DNA of 15,115 nucleotides from JAJPIG01 sp035531675 (GCA_035531675.1 DATKSL010000037.1:1-15115), one strand, 5' to 3'. Counted from the stretch's first letter, positions 7,138 through 13,881 are shown. The notes: a model not told the origin generated them from the letters alone. Translations and numbers: made by a program.

Positions 7138-7604
7138 CCGCGCGCCGGACGGCGATCGGCGTGATCGGCGCGGCCACTGCCACGCCGTCGCTGCGCGAGC
7201 TGGCGCTTGAAGTCGGCCGCGAGATCGGTGCGCGCGGCGCAACTCTGGTCTGCGGCGGACGGGGCGGAGTGATGGAAGCGGCGGCGCAGGGCGCGCGCGC
7301 GGCGGGCGGCCACACGATCGGTATCGTGCCGAGCTACGACCATGCGACGGCCAATCCTCATATCGAGTTCGTGATCGCGACCGGGATGGGCGAGGCACGC
7401 AACGTAATCGTGGTCGCCAGCTCGGACGCATTGATCGCACTGGCCGGTGAAGCGGGCACGCTCTCGGAAATCGGGCTCGCGCTGAAGCTCGGGCGGCCGG
7501 TGGTGGCGCTCGACGCGTGGGCGGAAATTCGCGGCCTGCATCGCGCCGCCACGCCGCGGGCCGCGGTCGAGCTGGCGATGGAGCTGGCGCGCGCCCGCTC
7601 ATGA
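7134..7604 (+). CDS. TIGR00725 family protein (LOG/SLOG-related Rossmann fold)
   Basis: A 156-residue single-domain Rossmann-like protein. IGVIGAA (8-14), TLVCGGRGGVMEAAAQGA (37-54), TIGIVPSY and ALAGEAGTLSEIGLALKLGRPVV (102-124) reproduce the glycine-rich nucleotide or ribosyl-binding pattern of the LOG/DprA-like superfamily. The classical PGGxGTxxE of cytokinin-activating LOG enzymes is replaced by GEAGTLSE, the form seen in TIGR00725 proteins, so phosphoribohydrolase activity is uncertain. The start ATG overlaps the HAD stop and the stop overlaps the next ATG, both as ATGA. This implies translational coupling and a shared role with the HAD and QueG-like neighbours. Confidence 0.9.
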   Translation: MTARRTAIGVIGAATATPSLRELALEVGREIGARGATLVCGGRGGVMEAAAQGARAAGGHTIGIVPSYDHATANPHIEFVIATGMGEARNVIVVASSDALIALAGEAGTLSEIGLALKLGRPVVALDAWAEIRGLHRAATPRAAVELAMELARARS

Positions 7605-8380
7605 ACGAAATTCTCGAGATAGTCCGCACGCAGGCCGCGCCCTACGGTCTGAATCTGATCGCGGCAATTCCGGCGGCGCGCTATGCCGCCACCGGCGCGG
7701 CGGCACAATCGAGCCTGCGCGCGGCCCATCCGCGCGCCCGCTCGATCGTGCTGCTCGGCAATGGCGGCGGCGGGCTGTGGCGTGCGCTTGAAGCGCACGC
7801 CACAGCCCACCCCGGATGGTGGCGCCGCGACCATCCGCTCGACGACTTCACCCGTGAAGTCGTCGAGCGGATGATGCTGCCGGCGCTCGAGGCCCACGGC
7901 CTCGAGGCGATCGCCGCTTACCCGTTCCTCGCCGATCCCTACATGTTCAACTTCATCGAACTGGGCCGGCTCGCCGGACTCGGCGGACCGAGTATCCTCG
8001 GCGTCCTGGTCCATCCCGTGTACGGTCCCTGGATCGCCTTTCGCGCCGCGATTCTGCTCGACGCCGATCTCGATTCCCCGGGCGCGGCCGCCGGCTTCGA
8101 CCCCTGCCCGAGCTGCACCGTGCGCAGTTGCATTCCGGCCTGCCCGGTCGGTGCGGTCACCCCGGCGTCAGGCTGGGACGTGCCGCGATGCGCTCGCCAT
8201 CGCGTCGAAGTCGAGACGGATTGCGCCGCGCGATGCCACGCGCGGGTCGGATGCGTGTTGGGCCCGAATCATCGCTACCCCGACGAGGAGCTGGCCTATC
8301 ATCAACGGCGCTCGCTGCCCGCGATGCGTTCCTACTATGAAGCGGGTGCAGGCCAGACGAAGCGGGAAGAGTCGGAATAA
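7601..8380 (+). CDS. QueG-like double [4Fe-4S] cluster protein (putative reductase)
   Basis: A soluble iron-sulfur protein of 259 residues related to the epoxyqueuosine reductase/MMACHC-like group. The cluster-binding C-terminus has Cys169, 172, 177 and 181 (CPSCTVRSCIPACPVG) and a second set Cys197, 208, 212 and 218. VLVHPVYGPWIAFRAAILLD (136-154) is the segment that precedes the clusters in this group. It is shorter than QueG and lacks the C-terminal HEAT region, so tRNA epoxyqueuosine reduction is not assured; corrinoid handling or an electron-transfer role is possible. The first ATG overlaps the preceding stop. Codons 36-102 contain the cluster of long perfect inverted repeats described separately. 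The reading frame runs through them unbroken, and HPLDDFTREVVERM lies where relatives, as I recall them, have a similar HPLD motif. Confidence 0.85.
   Translation: MNEILEIVRTQAAPYGLNLIAAIPAARYAATGAAAQSSLRAAHPRARSIVLLGNGGGGLWRALEAHATAHPGWWRRDHPLDDFTREVVERMMLPALEAHGLEAIAAYPFLADPYMFNFIELGRLAGLGGPSILGVLVHPVYGPWIAFRAAILLDADLDSPGAAAGFDPCPSCTVRSCIPACPVGAVTPASGWDVPRCARHRVEVETDCAARCHARVGCVLGPNHRYPDEELAYHQRRSLPAMRSYYEAGAGQTKREESE
7708..7746. repeat. Inverted repeat H0 in the QueG-like gene
   Basis: Outer arms ATCGAGC/GCTCGAT and inner arms GCGCGCGG/CCGCGCGC are separated by a symmetric 2-base mismatch on each side. The loop is 5 bases, giving 15 of 17 paired positions. Confidence 0.6.
7772..7808. repeat. 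Perfect inverted repeat H1: 18-base arms, 1-base centre
   Basis: GGGCTGTGGCGTGCGCTT (7772-7789) is the exact reverse complement of 7791-7808, centred on G7790. It starts exactly on codon 58 and covers codons 58 to the first base of codon 70. As RNA it would fold into a stem of about 17 pairs. Confidence 0.95.
7813..7837. repeat. Inverted repeat H2: 8-base arms, 9-base loop
   Basis: CGGATGGT (7813-7820) pairs with ACCATCCG (7830-7837). Its right arm shares bases 7832-7837 with the left arm of H3, so H2 and H3 are mutually exclusive folds, as in a structural switch. That may also be accidental. Confidence 0.65.
7832..7873. repeat. Perfect inverted repeat H3: 20-base arms, 2-base centre
   Basis: Bases 7832-7851 are the exact reverse complement of 7854-7873, around CC. 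The element spans exactly 14 codons in frame (78-91). Its minus strand therefore reads the same peptide, HPLDDFT-x-EVVERM, with Gly in place of Arg at the centre. Confidence 0.95.
7886..7906. repeat. Perfect inverted repeat H4: 9-base arms, 3-base loop
   Basis: CTCGAGGCC (7886-7894) and GGCCTCGAG (7898-7906) flank CAC, 12 bases after H3. It is the last of the cluster; downstream only chance-level 6-7 base repeats were seen. Confidence 0.8.
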
Positions 8381-8434
8381 GCGATCACCGATATGGCACG
8401 CGAGCAGCCTCTTGCGCTATCATCTATTGCAGTG

Positions 8435-8449
8435 AGGGCACGGTGCCCT
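8435..8449. promoter_or_regulatory. Putative operator between the QueG-like gene and the 111-codon gene
   Basis: AGGGCAC and GTGCCCT are perfect 7-base arms around one G, in the 110-base spacer, 42 bases before the next start. As RNA it could only form a short 5-pair stem, so a DNA-binding site is the more natural reading. Confidence 0.3.
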
Positions 8450-8490
8450 TGCGACGGCCGCGGCGGTGAGTCTCCCGACGGAGGTTCGAG

Positions 8491-8826
8491 ATGAGGCGTT
8501 TGAACAGCAGCTCCACGACCTCGAACGGAGCCGGCTCTCGCCGCACCTCCACGAGTTTCCGCTACACCTTGATCTTCGCGATCGGCGCTGGCTTCGGTTC
8601 GATTCTCGCCACGCTCATCGGGCTCGAGTACACGAGCTGGGTAATCCTCGCCCTGTGCTGGCCGCTGGCGATGGTGTTCGCAACGCTCGAGCGGCCGCGC
8701 GAGCGGCAGCCGCGGATTCTGAGCGCCGGCCGGTCCTGGTATATGAAAGCGAAACGGCGCTCGACCCCGACGCCCGACCGTCCGCCGCTCAACCCCAAGA
8801 GCAACGGGCTGCGCCGGGTGAAGTAG
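8491..8826 (+). CDS. Small two-helix membrane protein of unknown function
   Basis: The 111-codon frame starts with ATG 8491 behind a clear GGAGG Shine-Dalgarno sequence 6 bases upstream. A Ser/Thr/Arg-rich N-terminus (1-22) precedes two hydrophobic segments at about 24-44 and 47-66, separated by the tight turn GLEYT. A basic, proline-rich cytoplasmic tail follows (68-111, with RPRERQPR, KAKRRS and PTPDRPPLNPK). I do not recognise the family. It stands 110 bases after the QueG-like gene and may have its own promoter. Its TAG stop is 3 bases from the hemB stop on the opposite strand. Confidence 0.75.
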   Translation: MRRLNSSSTTSNGAGSRRTSTSFRYTLIFAIGAGFGSILATLIGLEYTSWVILALCWPLAMVFATLERPRERQPRILSAGRSWYMKAKRRSTPTPDRPPLNPKSNGLRRVK

Positions 8827-8829
8827 CGC

Positions 8830-9804
8830 TCAGGGGCGCAGCCGGCGCGCCGCCGTCTTGGCGAAGTAGGTCAGTATCAGATCGGCGCCGGCCCGTTTGA
8901 TCCCGGTCAGGATCTCCATCACCGCGCGATCTTCGTCGATCCAGCCGTTGAGGCCGGCCGCCCGGACCATCGCGTACTCGCCCGAAACATTGTAGGCCGC
9001 CAGCGGGCAGTTGAACTCGGTGCGCGCGCGCTGGATCAAATCGAGATAGGGCAGCGCCGGCTTCACCATCACGATGTCCGCGCCCTCTTCGAGGTCGAGC
9101 GCGATCTCGCGCATCGCTTCGTCGCCGTTGGCCGGGTCCATCTGATAGGAGCGGCGATCGCCGAACTGCGGCGTCGATTCGGCAGCCTCGCGAAACGGAC
9201 CGTAAAACGCCGAGGCGAACTTGGCGGCATAGGCCATGATCGGAATCTGCGCATAGCCGTTCTCGTCGAGCGCCCGGCGAATCGCGCCAACCCGCCCGTC
9301 CATCATGTCGGACGGAGCGACCAGGTCTGCGCCCGCGCGCGCGTGCGACAGCGCTTCGAGCGCCAGCAGCTCCAGGGTCGCGTCGTTGTCGACTTCGGCG
9401 CCGCTGACCACGCCGCAATGGCCGTGGTCGGTGTACTCGCACAGGCAGACGTCGGTGATCACCGCCAGCTCGGGCAGATGCTGTTTGATCTCGGCGATGG
9501 CGCGCTGCACCACGCCGCTGTCGCTCCACGCTTCGGTCCCGCGGGCATCCTTATGGTCGGGAATCCCGAACAGCACGATCGCCGGCACGCCGGCGGCGTG
9601 GATCTCGCGCGCTTCGCTCAGCGCGCGGTCGACCGACAGTTGCGCCACGCCGGGCATCGACGCGACCGGCTTGGCGACGTCGCGTCCCGGGCAGACGAAC
9701 AGCGGATGGATCAGGTCGTCGGGCGCAAGCCGCGTTTCGCGCACCATGCGGCGCAGCGTTTCGGTGCGGCGCAGCCGCCGCGGTCGGGTAATCGGGAAAG
9801 CCAT
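8830..9804 (-). CDS. hemB: Delta-aminolevulinic acid dehydratase (porphobilinogen synthase), zinc type
   Basis: HemB condenses two 5-aminolevulinate molecules to porphobilinogen in the cytoplasm. The length of 324 residues is normal. The Schiff-base lysines are K195 (MAYAAKFASAFYGPFR) and K248 (DIVMVKPALPYLD). The zinc-binding cysteines C120, C122 and C130 in DVCLCEYTDHGHC identify the zinc-dependent class rather than the Asp-rich magnesium class. ATG 9804 opens at MAFPITRPRRLRR, the usual N-terminal arm. Upstream there is no Shine-Dalgarno sequence (TCTCCCGCAC) but a perfect TATAAT ends 10 bases before the ATG, so an almost leaderless transcript is possible in addition to readthrough from hemD, which ends 42 bases upstream. 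It is the last visible gene of the heme operon. Confidence 0.98.
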   Translation of the reverse strand: MAFPITRPRRLRRTETLRRMVRETRLAPDDLIHPLFVCPGRDVAKPVASMPGVAQLSVDRALSEAREIHAAGVPAIVLFGIPDHKDARGTEAWSDSGVVQRAIAEIKQHLPELAVITDVCLCEYTDHGHCGVVSGAEVDNDATLELLALEALSHARAGADLVAPSDMMDGRVGAIRRALDENGYAQIPIMAYAAKFASAFYGPFREAAESTPQFGDRRSYQMDPANGDEAMREIALDLEEGADIVMVKPALPYLDLIQRARTEFNCPLAAYNVSGEYAMVRAAGLNGWIDEDRAVMEILTGIKRAGADLILTYFAKTAARRLRP

Positions 9805-9814
9805 GTGCGGGAGA

Positions 9815-9820
9815 ATTATA
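9815..9820 (-). promoter_or_regulatory. hemB: Putative -10 element immediately upstream of hemB
   Basis: Minus-strand TATAAT lies within the 10-base palindrome ATTATATAAT (9815-9824), an A/T island in otherwise GC-rich DNA. A start 6-7 bases downstream would leave only 3-4 bases before the hemB ATG. No convincing -35 hexamer was found. Confidence 0.4.
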
Positions 9821-9829
9821 TAATGAACC

Positions 9830-9847
9830 GGGCTGCGAAGCAGGCCC
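9830..9847 (-). repeat. Hairpin after hemD stop
   Basis: GGGC-TGC pairs with GCA-GCCC around GAA with one bulged G, directly after the hemD TAG. On the minus strand it is followed by GGTTCATTATATAATT, which is A/T-rich but lacks a clean T-run. It may partly attenuate readthrough into hemB. Confidence 0.35.
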
Positions 9848-10653
9848 TATTTCGCACCGGCCTCGGCCGCCCATTCGCGGATCGCCTCGGCCAGCGCCGC
9901 GATGGTGTAATCGGCCGGGCTGACCACGACCTCGAAGCCGCGTTGACGCGCGGTCGCGGCGGTGATCGGACCGATCACGGCGGCTTTCTGACCGGGAGCA
10001 ATCGTCCCCATCAGCGCGCAAAAATTATTGACCGTGCTGGAACTGGTGAAGGTAACAAGATCGATCATGGCGAGCCGGCGGCGCAGCGAGTCTATGCCGT
10101 CGGGATGCGGAACGATCGTCCGGTAGGCCGGCGCGACCAGCACTTCGGCGGCGCCGTTGGCGGCCAGCAGCCGCGGCAGCGCATCGCGGGCGACCTGGGC
10201 GCGCGGAATCAGGAAGCGCGCGCCGCGGATCCGCGCCGCGCCGATCGCGCCGATAATCGCTTCGGCGCGGTACTCGGCCGGGACCGCGGCTGCCTCAAGT
10301 CCGTAGTTCGTAAGCTTGGCGGCGGTCGCCGGTCCGATCGCGGCGACATGCGTTGAGCGCGCCGCATCGGGTTCGCGCCCGAGCGCCTTGAGCCGCGCCA
10401 TGAAGGCATCGACCCCGGTGGCGCTGGTGAAGATCAGCCAGTCGAACGAATCGAGCCGCGCGATGGCGCGGTCGAGCAACGCGTAATCGTCGGGCGGCGC
10501 GATTTCGATGGTGGGAAACTCGATCACCTCGGCGCCCATCGCACGCAGCATCGTCGCGAACCGCGCGGCGCCGGCGCCGCGCGCGCGGGTCACCACGATG
10601 ATACGGCCGCGCAGCGGCATCGCGCTTTTTAGCTGTGCGCTATGGCTTGTCAT
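9847..10653 (-). CDS. hemD: Uroporphyrinogen-III synthase
   Basis: HemD closes and inverts ring D of hydroxymethylbilane to give uroporphyrinogen III. The family is poorly conserved. Recognition here rests on GRIIVVTRARGAGAARFATMLRAMG at the start, DWLIFTSATGVDAF, VAAIGPATAAKL, the hinge-like PRAQVARDALPRLL, DLVTFTSSSTVNNF and VAVIGP-type VIGPITAATARQRG, plus position after hemC. Starting at ATG 10653 gives 268 residues and a 14-base overlap with hemC, with GGAG 10 bases upstream. ATG 10620 (MPLRGRIIVV, 257 residues) is the alternative, closer to the typical N-terminus but with a weaker ribosome-binding site. Confidence 0.93.
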   Translation of the reverse strand: MTSHSAQLKSAMPLRGRIIVVTRARGAGAARFATMLRAMGAEVIEFPTIEIAPPDDYALLDRAIARLDSFDWLIFTSATGVDAFMARLKALGREPDAARSTHVAAIGPATAAKLTNYGLEAAAVPAEYRAEAIIGAIGAARIRGARFLIPRAQVARDALPRLLAANGAAEVLVAPAYRTIVPHPDGIDSLRRRLAMIDLVTFTSSSTVNNFCALMGTIAPGQKAAVIGPITAATARQRGFEVVVSPADYTIAALAEAIREWAAEAGAK

Positions 10654-11599
10654 CGCCGACCAGCTCCGCAGCGCCCCGCGCCAACATCCGGTTGCCCAGC
10701 CGCACGCCCAACTCAGCCGCCGTGGCGGGCGCGGCGTCAGCCAGCGTCGTTTCGACGACTTGGTCGTCGAGCGCGCGGCGTCCTTCGCGATCGAACAGCA
10801 GCGCACTGGCCGTCATCCGGCTCCCATCCAATACGCCCCGCACGCCGACCGCGGTCGCGCATGAAGCGCCAATCGTCGCCAGAAAGGCCCGCTCGGCTGC
10901 GGTCTCGCACGCCGCCTGGCGATCGTTGATCGCCGCCACGGCCCGCTCCAGCTCCTCCGAACCACCGAGCAGGTGATCGCCGAGCGCCTCGATCGCGAGC
11001 GCACCCTGCCCGCCGGCCGGGACGAAATGGCGTTCATCGAGCAGCGCGGGCGCGACCGTGTCGGCGCGGCCGAGACGACGCAGGCCGGCGATCGCCAGCA
11101 CGATCGCGTCGCAGTCGCCGGCGGCGAGTTTGGCGAGCCGGGTGTCGACGTTGCCGCGCATCGGCACCATCTCAAGGTCGGGGCGCACGCGCAGCAGCTC
11201 GAAGCGCCGGCGCGCCGACGAAGTTCCGACCCGCGCCTGATGGCGCAGCGCGCCGAGACCGCCGCCGATACGCGAGACCAGCGCGTCGCGCGGATCCTCG
11301 CGCCGCGGCACCGCGGCGATGCGAAACTCCGCCGGCAGCCGCGCCGGAAGATCTTTCATGGAATGGATGGCGAGCTCGACCTGCCCCGCCGCCATCGCCT
11401 GCTCGAGTTCCTTGATAAACAGTCCCTTGCCGCCGACTTCAGCCAGCGCCGCGGAAGCGAGCCGGTCGCCGCTGGTGCGGATGGGAATGATCTCGATCGC
11501 GAGGCCCGGCAGGCTCGCTTTGAGCCAGCCCTCGACCAGCCGCGCCTGCGCCATCGCCAGCGCGCTCGGCCGCGAGCCGATTCTCAGCCGGTAAGGCAT
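10640..11599 (-). CDS. hemC: Porphobilinogen deaminase (hydroxymethylbilane synthase)
   Basis: HemC polymerises four porphobilinogens on a dipyrromethane cofactor to hydroxymethylbilane. The protein has 319 residues. LRIGSRPSALAMAQA (5-19), the catalytic Asp83 in HSMKDLP, GTSSARR (125-131) and VPAGGQGALAIE (193-204) are standard. Cofactor attachment is Cys247 in ATIGASCATAVGV; the usual GGC before this cysteine is ASC here. The start ATG 11599 matches the family N-terminus. A GTG at 11662, abutting the hemA stop, would add 21 Pro/Arg-rich residues and is less likely. The gene lies 63 bases after hemA and overlaps hemD by 14 bases. Confidence 0.97.
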   Translation of the reverse strand: MPYRLRIGSRPSALAMAQARLVEGWLKASLPGLAIEIIPIRTSGDRLASAALAEVGGKGLFIKELEQAMAAGQVELAIHSMKDLPARLPAEFRIAAVPRREDPRDALVSRIGGGLGALRHQARVGTSSARRRFELLRVRPDLEMVPMRGNVDTRLAKLAAGDCDAIVLAIAGLRRLGRADTVAPALLDERHFVPAGGQGALAIEALGDHLLGGSEELERAVAAINDRQAACETAAERAFLATIGASCATAVGVRGVLDGSRMTASALLFDREGRRALDDQVVETTLADAAPATAAELGVRLGNRMLARGAAELVGDDKP

Positions 11600-11662
11600 C
11601 GTGAGACAACGGCGCGCGCCGGCCGGCTTCGGAAGCGGGCGCGGCCGGCCGGGGAAGCGCAC

Positions 11663-12991
11663 TCAGATGGAGTCATCGGAACCATCGTCGTCGTCATCGA
11701 TTTCGTCGTCGAGCGTGGTGTCGCCGCACAACAGCCGGCGCGCAAGCTCGGCGGTGTAAAGTCCGTTGCTGGCCTCGTCACCGTTGCGGCGCAGGCCGGC
11801 GAGCACGCGATGGAGCAGCTTGTTGACCAGGCCGCGAGTCAGCAGCTCGACCCGCACCTGCTCGCCGGGTGCGAGACCCGCCAGCCAGGTGCGATGGCGG
11901 CGCAGCTCGTAGTCGCGCAACTGTTCGATGCTGAGGCGAATCTCTTTGATCGCCGGCACCAGCCCCAGCTCCTCGAGCCATCGATCGAATCCCGCCAGCT
12001 CCTGCTCGACGATCACCTCGGCCTTGCCGGCTTCGCGCTCGCGCGAGCTTCTCGACTGATCGGCGACCTGGCCGAGGTCGTCGATATCGTAGAGATAGAC
12101 GTTCTCGAGCAGGTTCAGACGCTCGTCGAAGTTGCGCGGCACGCCGAGGTCGATCAGAAACATCGGGCGGTAATGGCGCTCGCGGATGATCGGCTCGAAC
12201 TCCTCGGCAGTCAGGATCGGCCGCTCGACGCTCAACGAGCCGATCACGACGTCGGCCAGCTTGAGGTAGGGGTGATAGTTATCGAACGGCACCGCGGTGC
12301 CGCCGAGCTCGCGCGCGATGGTGACCGCACGATCGAAGGTCCGGCTGGTCACCAGCAGCGCCTCGACGCCGCGCCGTTTGAGCTGGCGGGCGACCAGTTC
12401 GGCCACCTGTCCGGCGCCCATCAGCATGATGGTCTTGTCGGCCAGCGAATCGAAAATCCGGGCGGCCAGCCCAACCGCCACCGAGCCCACCGAGACTGCG
12501 CCGCGGCCGATAAGGGTCGCCTTGCGGACTCGCTTGGCAACCGCGAAGGCGCGATGGAACGCGCGATGGAGGATCAGCCCGGCGGTGCCGGCGGCCACCG
12601 CCTGCGCATAGGCGCGCTTCAATTGTCCGAAGATCTGCGGCTCGCCGACCACCATCGAATCCAGGCTGGCGCCGACGCGGAACAGATGGCGCACCGCCTC
12701 GCTCCCGTCGAAGCGATAGACCGAGGCGGCGAAAGTCTCGGCGCCGACCCGCCGATCCGTGCTCAGGAAATTCAGTGCGGCGGTGGCAGCGGCCTCGCAA
12801 TCGCTGGTCACGCCCACGATCTCGACGCGATTACAGGTCGAGATCAGCGCCGCCTCGGAAATCGACGGAGCCGCCAGCTTGAGACGGGCGAGCGCCGGCG
12901 CGATCTCGTCTTCAGCGTAGGCCAGCCGCTCGCGCATCTTGACCGACGCGGAACGATGGTTGACGCCCAGGATGACTAACCGTTGGTCCAT
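11663..12991 (-). CDS. hemA: Glutamyl-tRNA reductase
   Basis: GluTR reduces glutamyl-tRNA(Glu) to glutamate-1-semialdehyde with NADPH, the first committed step of the C5 heme pathway. The 442-residue protein starts MDQRLVILGVNHRSASVKMRE. The catalytic Cys53 lies in ISTCNRVE. HLFRVGASLDSMVVGEPQIFGQ (102-123) holds the conserved active-site stretch, and the NADPH Rossmann glycines are at MGAGQVAEL (191-199). A long dimerisation helix follows. The C-terminus ends in a highly acidic tail of about 15 residues dominated by Asp, which is not needed for catalysis. The start is 3 bases after the stop of the upstream membrane-protein gene, so translation is probably coupled; no separate Shine-Dalgarno sequence is evident. 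Confidence 0.98.
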   Translation of the reverse strand: MDQRLVILGVNHRSASVKMRERLAYAEDEIAPALARLKLAAPSISEAALISTCNRVEIVGVTSDCEAAATAALNFLSTDRRVGAETFAASVYRFDGSEAVRHLFRVGASLDSMVVGEPQIFGQLKRAYAQAVAAGTAGLILHRAFHRAFAVAKRVRKATLIGRGAVSVGSVAVGLAARIFDSLADKTIMLMGAGQVAELVARQLKRRGVEALLVTSRTFDRAVTIARELGGTAVPFDNYHPYLKLADVVIGSLSVERPILTAEEFEPIIRERHYRPMFLIDLGVPRNFDERLNLLENVYLYDIDDLGQVADQSRSSREREAGKAEVIVEQELAGFDRWLEELGLVPAIKEIRLSIEQLRDYELRRHRTWLAGLAPGEQVRVELLTRGLVNKLLHRVLAGLRRNGDEASNGLYTAELARRLLCGDTTLDDEIDDDDDGSDDSI

Positions 12992-12994
12992 GGT

Positions 12995-13822
12995 TTAATC
13001 GAAGTTGCCGCTGTGATGGCCCGGGTGCATCAGGCTCAACCCCAGGAAAGATCCGGCCAGCACCGTGAACACCGCGATAGTCAGCGCCGCCGCGCGCCGC
13101 CCGCGCCAGCCGACGGTAAAACGCGACTCCAGCAGGGCAGCATACAGCAGCCAGGTAACCAGCGACCACGACTCCTGCGGTTCCCAGGACCAGAAATGGC
13201 CCCAGGTGGCATCGGCCCAGATCGCGCCGCTGACGATCGCCAGACTCAACATCACGAAGCCCCAGCCGAGCAGGCGGTAGTTGATACGGTCGAGCGTCTC
13301 GAGGCTGAGCACCCGCTCGCCCGTACCGGGCAGCGGACGTTTCGACTTAAGGCGCGAATCGTAGGTCAGATAGATGACACTCACGCCCGCGGCCAGCAGA
13401 AACATCGCGTAGCCCAGGAATGCGAGCGTCACATGGACCGGCAGCCATCCGCTGCGCAGGCTCTCGGGCAATACCAGCCGGCGCGGGCTGCCGAGCATAC
13501 AGGCGGCGGCCACGCCGACGGTCGCCGCGAGCGCGACGAACAGCCCGATCACGCGCACCCGCAGCCGGACCATCAAGCCGACGCCGATCACTGCGACCAG
13601 CAACGCCAGCAGGATGAGCGATGGTCCGAAACTGGCGACCGGCATATTACCCGCCTGCAGCCCGCGCGCGATCAGATAGATCGCATTGAAGACCGCTCCC
13701 GCGGTGAGCAGGCCGGTGCCGCAGTGCGCGATCCGATGACGCCCCGGCCCGTGCCCAAAGAAGAAGCAGCCGGATGCGACGGCATAACAGCCGAGAGCGA
13801 TACCGATCCATAGCGGGTTCAT
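12995..13822 (-). CDS. CcsA/HemX-like cytochrome c assembly (WWD-domain) membrane protein
   Basis: A polytopic inner-membrane protein of 275 residues with about eight hydrophobic segments. It belongs to the heme-handling CcsA/ResC/HemX group. The WWD motif is WGHFWSWEPQESW (207-219), a variant of the canonical WGxxWSWDPKETW with Glu, Gln and Ser at three usually fixed positions. Candidate heme-ligand histidines are H130 (LPVHV) and the H266/H269/H270 group near the C-terminus. ATG 13822 has a GGAG Shine-Dalgarno sequence 7 bases upstream. Being first in the hem operon, 3 bases before hemA, it may act as HemX (modulating GluTR) or in cytochrome c maturation; sequence alone does not separate these. 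Confidence 0.9.
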   Translation of the reverse strand: MNPLWIGIALGCYAVASGCFFFGHGPGRHRIAHCGTGLLTAGAVFNAIYLIARGLQAGNMPVASFGPSLILLALLVAVIGVGLMVRLRVRVIGLFVALAATVGVAAACMLGSPRRLVLPESLRSGWLPVHVTLAFLGYAMFLLAAGVSVIYLTYDSRLKSKRPLPGTGERVLSLETLDRINYRLLGWGFVMLSLAIVSGAIWADATWGHFWSWEPQESWSLVTWLLYAALLESRFTVGWRGRRAAALTIAVFTVLAGSFLGLSLMHPGHHSGNFD

Positions 13823-13881
13823 CAGATAACTCCGCGAACAGGGGCAGACATGCTGCCAGGACGCCGGAACAAAGCGATGAG

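Noticed and set aside
6253..7629. A 458-codon minus-strand open frame opposite the HAD and TIGR00725 genes
   Set aside because: It has Arg/Pro-rich low-complexity composition and is antisense to genes with clear motifs; a shadow frame.
7708..7906. A CRISPR array or integron attC site as the source of the palindromes
   Set aside because: There are no repeated units with spacers, the arms differ in sequence from one another, and no integrase or cas gene is present.
11600..11662. An upstream GTG start for hemC abutting the hemA stop
   Set aside because: It would add 21 Pro/Arg-rich residues not typical of the family; the ATG at 11599 gives the standard N-terminus.
10973..12979. A 668-codon plus-strand open frame opposite hemC and hemA
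   Set aside because: It is antisense to two unmistakable heme genes, is rich in Arg/Gln/His/Asp as expected from the complement of GC-biased codons, and shows no domain.
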